Assembly (NCBI GenBank): GCA_947589475.1
Contig: CANQBO010000001.1
Coordinates: 1-64,000, forward strand
Origin: an uncultured Clostridia bacterium
GTDB lineage: Bacteria; Bacillota; Clostridia; Christensenellales; CAG-917
Reading direction: 5' to 3'
Length of the DNA: 64,000 nucleotides
Positions 52,425 to 58,814 of this stretch are shown here, one piece after another; positions within the stretch are counted from its first letter, which is position 1, and each line of letters starts with the position of its first letter. The position numbers were made by a program, and so were the translations under genes. Under the pieces are notes generated by a model, which made no database searches, had not been told where the DNA came from, and saw only the letters and a list, made by a program, of their open reading frames with translations.

Positions 52425-52658
52425 TTATGCGTTTTTATCCTTCTGAACGATGTAAAAGCTTATCGTTGTACCTTCGCCATAGCCGAGGCTTTCAAGCGTC
52501 TTGTCAAGGTCTTCGGAAGATAATGTCGCGCCGTCCACATAAACGACGTGCTTCTGAACCGTGATGTCCAAAGAACGGAAAATCTGGTTCGGAGTCGATG
52601 TAGCTTCAAAAGAATTGGTGCGCGATGTTTGCGCGGTTTCGATATTGACTTGTACCAT
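52425..52658 (-). CDS. Ubiquitin-like beta-grasp protein (PRTRC-C/Prok_Ub type)
   Basis: A 77-residue protein with a beta-grasp pattern: strand NSFEATSTPNQIFRSLDITV, a central VVYVDGATLSSEDLDKTLES (turn and helix) and the final strand TISFYIVQKDKNA. Size and gene order fit the Ubl of PRTRC-type operons. It has no C-terminal Gly-Gly; it ends Asn-Ala, so conjugation would need processing or does not use the usual tail. It lies 15 bases upstream of the 470-residue protein gene. Confidence 0.72.
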   Translation of the reverse strand: MVQVNIETAQTSRTNSFEATSTPNQIFRSLDITVQKHVVYVDGATLSSEDLDKTLESLGYGEGTTISFYIVQKDKNA

Positions 52659-52731
52659 ATGTATTCTCCTTCAAATATTTTTTTTGGTTGATTGGCAGCC
52701 CAACATATGTGGAGCTGCCAATTGACGTTCG

Positions 52732-53115
52732 TTAATCTACGAGCGTCACAAGGTTCGCAAGAGCTGTGCGCTTTGCAGAAGCCTCCGCAAGAGCATGAGG
52801 AAGAGCTAACTCAATTGCATTGATATAATCTGCAACCGGTGCAAGCCTCTCGACTGCTGCTTGCTTGAGGTCAACACCCTTAGCGGGGGCAAGCTCCTCT
52901 TGATAAACGGCGGTGTCACCATTCGCGCCCTCCACAAATCCGATTCCATTTGCATGCAGGTACGGAGCTTTAGAAAGATCGAGCGTGAATTTATCGTTAC
53001 CTTTGTCGTCTTTAACCTTCAGTTCTTGAGGGCAAAGAGCCTTCGCGGTCTGAATGTCGCTTGCCTTAAGTGCGCTGGTTACAACCATAATGTTGTTCAA
53101 AATTTTGATTTGCAT
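52732..53115 (-). CDS. Hypothetical protein heading the ubiquitin-like operon, 127 aa
   Basis: A soluble alpha/beta protein (MQIKILNNIMVVTSALKASD...), rich in Ala and with a helical C terminus (YINAIELALPHALAEASAKR). It starts the operon that continues with the Ubl, the 470-residue protein, JAMM and E1. No known domain. Its codon use is more GC-rich than that of most neighbours, as for the Ubl gene, which suggests high expression. Confidence 0.6.
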   Translation of the reverse strand: MQIKILNNIMVVTSALKASDIQTAKALCPQELKVKDDKGNDKFTLDLSKAPYLHANGIGFVEGANGDTAVYQEELAPAKGVDLKQAAVERLAPVADYINAIELALPHALAEASAKRTALANLVTLVD

Positions 53116-53161
53116 AGTTTTGCTCCTTTTTTTATTTATTACCTATTGGTAATTTATAGGT

Positions 53162-53248
53162 TGGTCGGAGCGGGGGGACTTGAACCCCCAAGGGGAAATA
53201 CCCGACGGATTTTAAGTCCGTTGCGTTTGCCTATTCCGCCACGCCCCG
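53162..53248 (-). tRNA. tRNA-Leu (anticodon UAA)
   Basis: An 87-nt cloverleaf with the 3' CCA encoded. Acceptor stem CGGGGCG/CGCTCCG with one G-U pair; anticodon loop CTTAAAA; long variable arm; T arm GGGGGTTCAAGTCCCCC. It lies upstream of the ubiquitin-like operon. Confidence 0.95.
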
Positions 53249-53538
53249 ATTTTGTTCCCGTTCTCCCATAATGGTTTTCTTATTTCGGAATGATAAGGCT
53301 TACTGCCGTATGCAGGCTCATTGCCTCTTTAAACCTTTTTCCACACACGTCTAATAAATCCAAAAAATATCAACTCGTGCTTATAAACGGAGGTTGCATA
53401 CCTTTCATTTCACCACCGTTTTTATATTAGCTTTAAGGTCAGCTAACCGCGCATACTTATTCCTTTTACCGACGTGGCGAAACATTTGCTCCTTCTGGTC
53501 AAAAAGCCCTTTTAACACACATTACTACCATTGGGCTT
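53249..53538. other. Spacer between tRNA genes
   Basis: About 290 bases without a gene. A hairpin with AGGCTCATTGCCT lies near 53308-53322, similar in style to the hairpins in the 56-58 kb repeats. No third tRNA could be folded. Confidence 0.3.
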
Positions 53539-53629
53539 TGGCGGAGGGCAGGGGACTCGAACCTCTGCACCCTAAATTAGGATGAACGGATTAGCAACCC
53601 GCTGCAGTACCAGCTATGCTTAGCCCTCC
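53539..53629 (-). tRNA. tRNA-Ser (anticodon GCU)
   Basis: A 91-nt tRNA with CCA encoded: acceptor GGAGGGC/GCCCTCC, discriminator G (Ser type), anticodon loop TTGCTAA, a long variable arm and T arm with GGTTCGAGTCC. Its first bases overlap the 3' end of the upstream coding gene. Confidence 0.95.
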
Positions 53630-53799
53630 TTGATTTGAGTGTTTGTTTTGCGTAGCCATTCAACTTCCTTGATTATAGCTGCGTCATCGGTCGTGGTTTC
53701 TCCTCTAAAGTCTCCGCGATATACGCAGTGTGGTGGGGTCTGCAGAGGAGGGAAGCGGTAAATTCTAGAACTTGCTATTATATATTCTAAATTTGTCAT
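53620..53799 (-). CDS. Hypothetical protein, 59 aa, overlapping tRNA-Ser
   Basis: Start at MTNLEYIIASSRIYRFPPLQ. The last codons (KEG-stop) read into the acceptor stem of tRNA-Ser, with the TAA stop at 53620-53622 inside the tRNA. Function unknown. Confidence 0.5.
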   Translation of the reverse strand: MTNLEYIIASSRIYRFPPLQTPPHCVYRGDFRGETTTDDAAIIKEVEWLRKTNTQIKEG

Positions 53800-53818
53800 T
53801 GATGTATGCCTCTTATCA

Positions 53819-54016
53819 TCAAAATTCTCGCCAATCTGTGACTTGTTGTAGAGGTGCGAAGATACACATTTGCTTATCGTCAAGATTGCCGGGTTCTAAA
53901 ACAAATTCACCTTTGTCGTATTTTTCCTCCGCTATTTCAAGTGCTTCCTCTTGTGATGAGGCTTCAACTTCAAATAAGTCAGATACTGTTTCTTGTATAC
54001 ATATCGTATATCTCAT
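53819..54016 (-). CDS. DpnD/PcfM-like protein, 65 aa
   Basis: MRYTICIQETVSDLFEVEAS with a following EEALEIAEEKYDKGEFVL segment matches the DpnD/PcfM family of small proteins found on conjugative plasmids and phages. Function unknown. Confidence 0.7.
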   Translation of the reverse strand: MRYTICIQETVSDLFEVEASSQEEALEIAEEKYDKGEFVLEPGNLDDKQMCIFAPLQQVTDWREF

Positions 54017-54048
54017 ATATCACCTCTCTTGTCGCAAACGCGGCAAAT

Positions 54049-54810
54049 TTACGATTTATATCTGAAATTTAATCCGATAGTTATTTTATGATATTCACCC
54101 GCAAAATCTTCATCTCTATCACCTGATGAATCTGTAAAACAATAACTCTCGTTATCGCCTATATAAACAGAACGTAGCCAATACTCTCCTGGTGGAAATC
54201 CGAGATGATCAAAATTATATTTTTTAAATACTTCATACTGTGTTCCTTCGCCACAATAAGAAAGGTCGTTTTTCCCAAAAATTTCTACCTCGCTATAAGG
54301 ATACGCTTTTTCAAACGTCTCTACAAGATTATTAACCCTACCAGGTATAGGACAAACTGTTAATTTTCTAACAGGGATTAAATACTGTGCTATATTGTCT
54401 GGTAAAAGGGTTAATATTTGTGGAATGATAACTTCTCGAACATATGAACGGTTATAACCACCTATGTTCGTATCGTCTAAATTCATATGGACCAGAATTC
54501 CATCAATAGGTAATGTGAAACACGGAGAGTAAACTCCATCTTCGTCAGTATCTGTGCCTTCACCATTATATATAAGTTCATTTAAAATGCCCGCTTTATT
54601 GTAGAAATGATAATGGTCCCCAGCAATGTATTTCGTAGGGTGTTCCTCATCACAAATATCCCTCAACATATCCGCGAAGTCTAAGTGTGTATCGAAAAAT
54701 GCAGTTGGTGTAGTCCTAACATCTCCTTGTTGAGCCGTCATATGACATTTGTTGCAATGAGGCTTTAAGCCAAGCGTCTCACAAAAAGAACATTTCGGCG
54801 TTATTTTCAT
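54049..54810 (-). CDS. Hypothetical protein with N-terminal zinc motif, 253 aa
   Basis: The N terminus KCSFCETLGLKPHCNKCHMT is a probable zinc knuckle. The rest is beta-rich and acidic (PFCFTLPIDGILVHMNLDD...). No recognised enzyme motif. A bidirectional-type terminator hairpin lies just upstream. Confidence 0.55.
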   Translation of the reverse strand: MKITPKCSFCETLGLKPHCNKCHMTAQQGDVRTTPTAFFDTHLDFADMLRDICDEEHPTKYIAGDHYHFYNKAGILNELIYNGEGTDTDEDGVYSPCFTLPIDGILVHMNLDDTNIGGYNRSYVREVIIPQILTLLPDNIAQYLIPVRKLTVCPIPGRVNNLVETFEKAYPYSEVEIFGKNDLSYCGEGTQYEVFKKYNFDHLGFPPGEYWLRSVYIGDNESYCFTDSSGDRDEDFAGEYHKITIGLNFRYKS

Positions 54811-54833
54811 ATTTAACTCCTGTTAGATGTATA

Positions 54834-54881
54834 AAAATGCCACTACAAAAATTGAAAAACAATTTAATGTAATGGCATTTT
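54834..54881 (-). terminator. Hairpin terminator
   Basis: AAAATGCCA/TGGCATTTT with TAC/GTA extending the stem; T tracts on both strands make it potentially bidirectional. It separates the 54925 and 54810 genes. Confidence 0.6.
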
Positions 54882-54924
54882 ATCATCTGATTTTTATTTA
54901 GTCAAATATAAGTGACATATATTT

Positions 54925-55176
54925 TTACGCCGTCGCCGTCGGGGTATGTGTGATGTTGTAGGAGTTGATTTTCTCCGCATACTCGGCGTGCAACGACTGA
55001 TAGCGCAAATGGAGAGCATCGCCCTTATTGATGACGATAACCACTCCAGTTGCGCCCATTCTTTCAACGCAACGACCTTTTTCATCGACTTCTTTAAGCA
55101 CTTTTGTCAGGTGCTTATAAGCTCTTACAAGCCTCTCGAATTGTGATGCTGTTTCGATGTTTACAATGTTTTCCAT
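54925..55176 (-). CDS. Hypothetical protein, 83 aa
   Basis: Start at MENIVNIETASQFERLVRAY behind AAAGGAG. Helical, ends in Thr-Ala repeats (ITHTPTATA). No known domain. Confidence 0.55.
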   Translation of the reverse strand: MENIVNIETASQFERLVRAYKHLTKVLKEVDEKGRCVERMGATGVVIVINKGDALHLRYQSLHAEYAEKINSYNITHTPTATA

Positions 55177-55207
55177 ATTATACGCTCCTTTAATATAGTT
55201 TTTTATC

Positions 55208-55239
55208 ATAAAAATAGACACCTCAAACGAGATGTCTAT
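55208..55239 (-). terminator. Rho-independent terminator
   Basis: On the - strand ATAGACATCTC-GTTT-GAGGTGTCTAT (one mismatch) is followed by TTTTTA. It ends the short transcript from the consensus promoter at 55.9 kb. Confidence 0.75.
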
Positions 55240-55278
55240 CAAATGGTCATTTTATTGAAAGTTTATTTTGTGCTGAAC

Positions 55279-55683
55279 TCAATTATCTTTTTTAGTCAGC
55301 GGATGAAATGCTTGATGATATGAAATATCTACTTGAAACTTTCCATCAGTACGAGGATAAGCATCAAAAGAATCTGCAACTGATAGGGCAGCGCAAAAGT
55401 TTTTGAAATCGTCAGATCTTTTCCCAACTGTCGGCGGGATACCAAACGTTTCACCATCTCCGAGAATAAATGTTAATTCAAGCGATGTCCCGACTAATTC
55501 ATCAGGAGAAACTTGTATCTCTAAATCATCCACGGAACGGCAAACAATATCTATGATTGTTTGCGCTGAAACGCTAATTAAATCCTTTTTATCTCTATTG
55601 AGAACAAAATAGGTCATTGCAGGTTTTGAATCAAGCAATTTTTTCATAAAGCTTGAGAAGTCATCTTTTGGATTTATTTTCAT
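55279..55683 (-). CDS. Hypothetical protein, 134 aa
   Basis: MKINPKDDFSSFMKKLLDSK opens an alpha/beta protein with FILGDGETFGIPPTVGKRSD. SD AAAGGAG lies upstream. It is monocistronic, between a consensus promoter and a terminator. No family recognised. Confidence 0.55.
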   Translation of the reverse strand: MKINPKDDFSSFMKKLLDSKPAMTYFVLNRDKKDLISVSAQTIIDIVCRSVDDLEIQVSPDELVGTSLELTFILGDGETFGIPPTVGKRSDDFKNFCAALSVADSFDAYPRTDGKFQVDISYHQAFHPLTKKDN

Positions 55684-55689
55684 TTTTCT

Positions 55690-55889
55690 CCTTTGGCGAT
55701 GACCTTAGCGGAGCGAAGCCTTAGCCATCACAATAAAATATTTAGATTTTAAGTGACAGCTTTTAGCTATCTATAGATAACGTCTATAACGTTATGAACA
55801 AAAGGAAGGGGAGCTTTCGGCGCATCCCCCAGCCGTGCCATTGCTGGCAGAGTATGAAACTACCGACAACGCGATTTGTAGTAGTTCAT
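55690..55889 (-). other. Structured leader of the 55.3-kb gene
   Basis: About 200 transcribed bases between promoter and gene contain GC-rich hairpins (GCCAGC...GCTGG, GGGGA...TCCCC, and GATGGC...GTCATC). A 24-codon frame starting at ATG 55845 lacks an SD. It may be a regulatory leader or small RNA. Confidence 0.4.
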
Positions 55890-55895
55890 ATGCTT

Positions 55896-55924
55896 ATTAT
55901 AAGTAGATTATATAAAATTGTCAA
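55896..55924 (-). promoter_or_regulatory. Perfect consensus sigma-70 promoter
   Basis: On the - strand TTGACA (55919-55924), 17 bases, TATAAT (55896-55901). It overlaps the last codons of the 45-residue gene upstream and drives the structured leader and the 55279-55683 gene. Confidence 0.85.
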
Positions 55925-56058
55925 CAGCTATTTTTGCAGCCGTAACACAGTGGACGATTGCAGAAATAACACGGATCGTTTTTCGCGTCATCTTCCGCTT
56001 GTCGTGCCGCCAATTCCTTTAAATATTCGTCGATTGTTATTTCCTTTACTATAGGCAT
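55921..56058 (-). CDS. Cys-knuckle micro-protein, 45 aa
   Basis: ATG 56058 behind GAGGGG; product MPIVKEITIDEYLKELAARQ then NDPCYFCNRPLCYGCKNSC. Five cysteines at the C terminus can bind a metal. Codon pattern and SD support a real gene. Confidence 0.65.
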   Translation of the reverse strand: MPIVKEITIDEYLKELAARQAEDDAKNDPCYFCNRPLCYGCKNSC

Positions 56059-56211
56059 TAGGACTGCCCCTCACATAAAAGATTTTTTGCGCTTTTGGCA
56101 TCAGGATAAACGCTAACCCGCTATCATAGACCGCGCGGCGTTTTGATAGACTTATTCCAACCGTGAAGCGGGAATAAGGTGAGGGTGTTGGCATATAGCA
56201 CGCCCTACGTT

Positions 56212-56292
56212 TGGTGGAGCCGTAGGGAGTTGAACCCTATTACAGACGTTTCCATCGTAGGCTTTATCGTCTGTCGAAACCGTAACAGCCCC
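56212..56292 (-). ncRNA. Miniature tmRNA-like RNA
   Basis: An 81-nt RNA that joins the two ends of a tmRNA and lacks the middle. The 5' part GGGGCTGTTACGGTTTCGAC matches tmRNA 5' ends (B. subtilis: GGGGACGUUACGGAUUCGAC), and the 3' part GGGTTCAACTCCC...GGCTCCACCA matches the T arm and acceptor with CCA encoded. The acceptor stem GGGGCTG/CGGCTCC has the G3-U70 pair that marks alanine RNAs. A 7-bp stem (ACAGACG/CGTCTGT) with a 19-base loop replaces the P2 helix, pseudoknots and tag frame. It may be charged with alanine, bind SmpB and act as decoy or regulator; no tag frame is evident. Confidence 0.72.
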
Positions 56293-56496
56293 ATAGCCCA
56301 CCATTGAGGCGGGCATAATAAGGAGGAATATATGTAGGCGGGGACCGGAAGCGAACTCCCTAAATCCCACGGTGCCGCTTATCGTTAGGCAATTAGTGAA
56401 AACACACCCGCCACGGGAAGGCTTGCCTATCGGGTGCGTAGGGGCGTGAGCATAACCCACGCCTCGCGGGAGGATGTATATTATGGCGCGTTTATG
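56293..56496 (-). other. Structured spacer with repeat R1
   Basis: Starts with a hairpin GCCCGCC-TCAAT-GGTGGGC just before the tmRNA-like gene. The part 56398-56462 is repeat R1 (CACCCGCCACGGGAAGGC and GGGTGCG), related to R2 and R3 in the next spacer. The segment 56335-56400 looks tRNA-like but does not fold as a tRNA. Confidence 0.4.
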
Positions 56497-57261
56497 TCAC
56501 GCTTTGACCCTCTTGAACCCATCGACGCTGTAGTGGCTGTTTGTGACAAGCCTGTACATTATATCGACAAGTATTCTGCGCAGGAAGCTGTCGTTTGAAA
56601 CGCGCAATGTGAGGCGCGTTTTGGCGTCCTTCTTGGCATACACGTTGTCGAGATACGTGACGTCGTGGTTGTTGCACTTATAGATGAGGCTGCCATCCTC
56701 ATCCTCGTTGGGCAATATGTCGTTGATGAGAGCTTGCAAGAGCTTGCATACTTGCGTATTGCTCGTAGGTGTGCCGCCCATATCTATCTCACGCACTTTT
56801 TGTTTGAGATAGTATGTCTTGGCAATATCGTTAGGATTGACCCCTATTGCCTTTGCGACACGCAAGCACATAAGCTGATTGAAACGGCTTACAGGATACT
56901 GCCAATCGGTGTCAAGCTTCGCCATCTTGCAGAATTTTAAGAGGTCGACTTGACGCTCTTTTTCCGTGGGTTCGCACGATACCACAACCCCGTCGTCATT
57001 GGTCGCTTCTTTATGCCCAATAGTGGGGTAAGCGTAACGCTTGACAAGTTCGACTATGGGGTTTTCCAGCTTGGCACATTCCTCATAGAGTTGCTCGGCA
57101 GAGAATTTTGCATAAGCATCCTCGGCTGCTTTGAGTTGCTTTATTGCCTCGTCATATCCCTCACGGTTGACGGGTGACGCTTTAAGCGCGTCGTTTGCGG
57201 CAGCAAGTGCCACATCATAAGCGTTTTTGGCTTGCTCGATTGTTGTGAGTTGTTCTGTCAT
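56497..57261 (-). CDS. Hypothetical protein, 254 aa
   Basis: An N-terminal helical half (TIEQAKNAYDVALAAANDAL..., likely coiled coil, 1-75), a charged middle with CKMAKLDTDWQYPVSRFN and a C-terminal helical domain (LRVSNDSFLRRILVDIMYRL). Codon use is GC-richer than the surroundings, suggesting strong expression. Structured spacers lie on both sides. No family recognised. Confidence 0.65.
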   Translation of the reverse strand: MTEQLTTIEQAKNAYDVALAAANDALKASPVNREGYDEAIKQLKAAEDAYAKFSAEQLYEECAKLENPIVELVKRYAYPTIGHKEATNDDGVVVSCEPTEKERQVDLLKFCKMAKLDTDWQYPVSRFNQLMCLRVAKAIGVNPNDIAKTYYLKQKVREIDMGGTPTSNTQVCKLLQALINDILPNEDEDGSLIYKCNNHDVTYLDNVYAKKDAKTRLTLRVSNDSFLRRILVDIMYRLVTNSHYSVDGFKRVKA

Positions 57262-57304
57262 AATTAAACACTCCTTGAGTATTTTTTTTAGACGATTGGT
57301 TATA

Positions 57305-57345
57305 ATCCGCCCACGCCACGGGGAGGCTCGTCCTTGTGGGCATTA
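57305..57345. repeat. Repeat R2
   Basis: CCACGCCACGGGGAGGCTCG followed by TCCTTGTGGG. It shares with R1 and R3 the order CCACG-GG, AGGC loop GCC(T), then a closing GGGTG/GTGGG. Confidence 0.45.
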
Positions 57346-57807
57346 CTCCCCCTATACGTCACGTACAGAGGGAGCTATGATACGTCAAGGGACGTTTATG
57401 TTTTGTTTAATCGCAAAAGTTATCGCATCGCCAACGCAAATGCAAGGAAAATTACTTGAATTTACTTGTTGCCCACGACTGGCGCATTTTGGTAGTCATC
57501 ACGCAATACAACTACTTGAGTCGCATGCGCTATGCGATGGCTAAAAGGGTATGCTTGTTGGTGCATAACTTTTACAACCGCGCTGTCATACAAGCCGTAC
57601 TTAGGCTTAGCGCAATGCCTGTTGCCGTTTTCACTATCCGACACGCCGCAGGTCTACCCCCATACGGCTTAACCGACGCCTTATACGTCAAGGTAACGCT
57701 GTGCATATTCTATCGCTGTGCATAGTCGGCTATCCCTACGTGATTGCAAAACATACCATACGTGATGGCAGAGGTGATGCCATAGGGCATTTGGCAATTT
57801 GGTTGGG

Positions 57808-57870
57808 TATCCACACCCGCCACGTGGAGGCATTGCCTTGGGTGCGTGAGGGGGCATAAGCAGTATGCCC
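57808..57870. repeat. Repeat R3
   Basis: CACCCGCCACGTGGAGGCAT then TGCCTTGGGTGCGTGAGG. The bases form CACCC/GGGTG around two small hairpins (CCACGTGG and AGGC-ATT-GCCT), a three-way junction; a GGGGCATAAGCAGTATGCCCC hairpin follows (partial quote GGGGCATAAGCAGTATGCCC). Confidence 0.5.
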
Positions 57871-58162
57871 CGCAATTGTGAGGACGCATTTGTGTCGCTA
57901 TGCGTTAGCGTCATAGTTGGTTGGGGACGCTATGCCGTCCGCATTGCCTGTTGGTAGGCATCACCCCATAGGCTATCCCCCTATGGTGAGGCTATGTATC
58001 GGGGTATATATATCACCCCATAGTCGCTATAAGTTCATTGCCGCGGTATATGTCCACGTGGTGACCTGCCTCATACCATTGCTTTGCGGTATCATACCGG
58101 GACGACCACTTGCCTGTGGTCTTGTTTTGATACTTGTACTTATACATCGTACCCTCCTTATA

Positions 58163-58411
58163 TCATAATCCGATGACTTCCATATTCTCGACGATAGGGT
58201 CATTCATATCGTCATAGTACAGCCACCCGCTTGTATCGGGTTGTATGTAGCGACATTTGAACCCGTTGCGGATTGCTTGCATTTTTTCGACAACCGCATA
58301 ATAGGGTTGCCGCCCCCGCAATTTTGCGATAGGGATATTGTCAAAGTCGATGCGCACAATATCCCCGTAGTTGATAGGGGAGCCGTGCTTGTCATAGAAA
58401 CCTGTTGCCAT
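58163..58411 (-). CDS. Hypothetical protein, 82 aa
   Basis: Start at MATGFYDKHGSPINYGDIVR behind GGAGG. Small beta-barrel-like (SH3-like) opening YGDIVRIDFDN, as in several phage proteins. Function unknown. Confidence 0.55.
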   Translation of the reverse strand: MATGFYDKHGSPINYGDIVRIDFDNIPIAKLRGRQPYYAVVEKMQAIRNGFKCRYIQPDTSGWLYYDDMNDPIVENMEVIGL

Positions 58412-58430
58412 ACACATTCCTCCTTGTTCG

Positions 58431-58499
58431 GTTGCCGTTGCCGTCACTTGTAAGGGAAACGGCGGTGTCGCCCCCTACGGGGGGCGGTGTCTTGCCACG
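58431..58499. repeat. 69-bp direct repeat, copy 1
   Basis: Matches 58545-58613 in 68 of 69 bases. It contains the hairpin CGCCCCC-TA-CGGGGGGCG. Each copy starts with a GTTGCCGTTGCCGTCAC stretch. Confidence 0.85.
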
Positions 58500-58544
58500 C
58501 TTGCGTTGCACACGCAAGACGGCGGCGTTGCGGTTGACGGCGGT

Positions 58545-58613
58545 GTTGCCGTTGCCGTCACCTGTAAGGGAAACGGCGGTGTCGCCCCCTACGGGGGGCG
58601 GTGTCTTGCCACG
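58545..58613. repeat. 69-bp direct repeat, copy 2
   Basis: Second copy of the 58431-58499 unit with one base change. Between the copies is a hairpin CTTGCG-TTGCACA-CGCAAG. The frame across both copies encodes a repeated peptide (GKTPPPVGGDTAVSL), but it looks like a by-product of the DNA repeat. Confidence 0.85.
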
Positions 58614-58662
58614 GCGGCTTGTTACTATCAAACACTTATATACTTACAATCACGTTACGCGC

Positions 58663-58738
58663 AAAAGAATACCAACCCGCGCGATATATAATAAATATTT
58701 ACGCTTGTTATGTAACGTCAAAAGATACCAACCCGCGC
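58663..58738. repeat. Short direct repeats ACCAACCCGCGCG
   Basis: AAAGAATACCAACCCGCGCG near 58664 and AAAGATACCAACCCGCGCG near 58720, about 56 bases apart in the same direction. They may be protein-binding sites. Confidence 0.4.
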
Positions 58739-58763
58739 GTGTGCGCATATGTATGCGCGTATA

Positions 58764-58800
58764 ATAAAAAAATAAACTTCCCCTAAGGGAAGTTTATTTT
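58764..58800 (-). terminator. Rho-independent terminator of the HTH gene
   Basis: A perfect 12-bp stem AATAAACTTCCC/GGGAAGTTTATT with a 4-base loop; on the - strand it is followed by TTTTTTT. Also T-rich on the + side. Confidence 0.85.
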
Positions 58801-58814
58801 TATTGCGTGCCCCG

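Larger units (their letters stand above)
57285..58162. other. Long structured non-coding region (large RNA candidate)
   Basis: Nearly 880 bases, GC-richer than the genes around it, with no convincing frame. It holds repeats R2 (57305-57345) and R3 (57808-57870), the nearly repeated CTGTGCATA motif (57700-57725), and several hairpins, for example CCATAGG...CCTATGG (57965-57990) and GGGG-TATATATATCA-CCCC (58000-58020). Large structured phage RNAs (GOLLD, ROOL) often lie near tRNA genes, as here. Confidence 0.45.

Noticed and set aside
55988..56194. A 68-codon - strand frame (MPTPSPYSRF...)
   Set aside because: It overlaps the better-supported 45-aa gene in another phase and has no SD.
56335..56400. 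Third tRNA gene near the tmRNA-like RNA
   Set aside because: GGCGGG/CCCGCC could pair as an acceptor, but the T-arm does not form, the T-loop lacks A58, the anticodon loop is too large and no CCA follows.
57227..57725. Two + strand frames of 89-105 codons
   Set aside because: They run against the local transcription direction, have unlikely composition and lie in a repeat-rich structured region.
58392..58631. A - strand frame encoding two GKTPPPVGGDTAVSL peptides
   Set aside because: The peptide repeat is just the translation of the 69-bp DNA repeat; the frame has no SD and extends into the next gene's leader.
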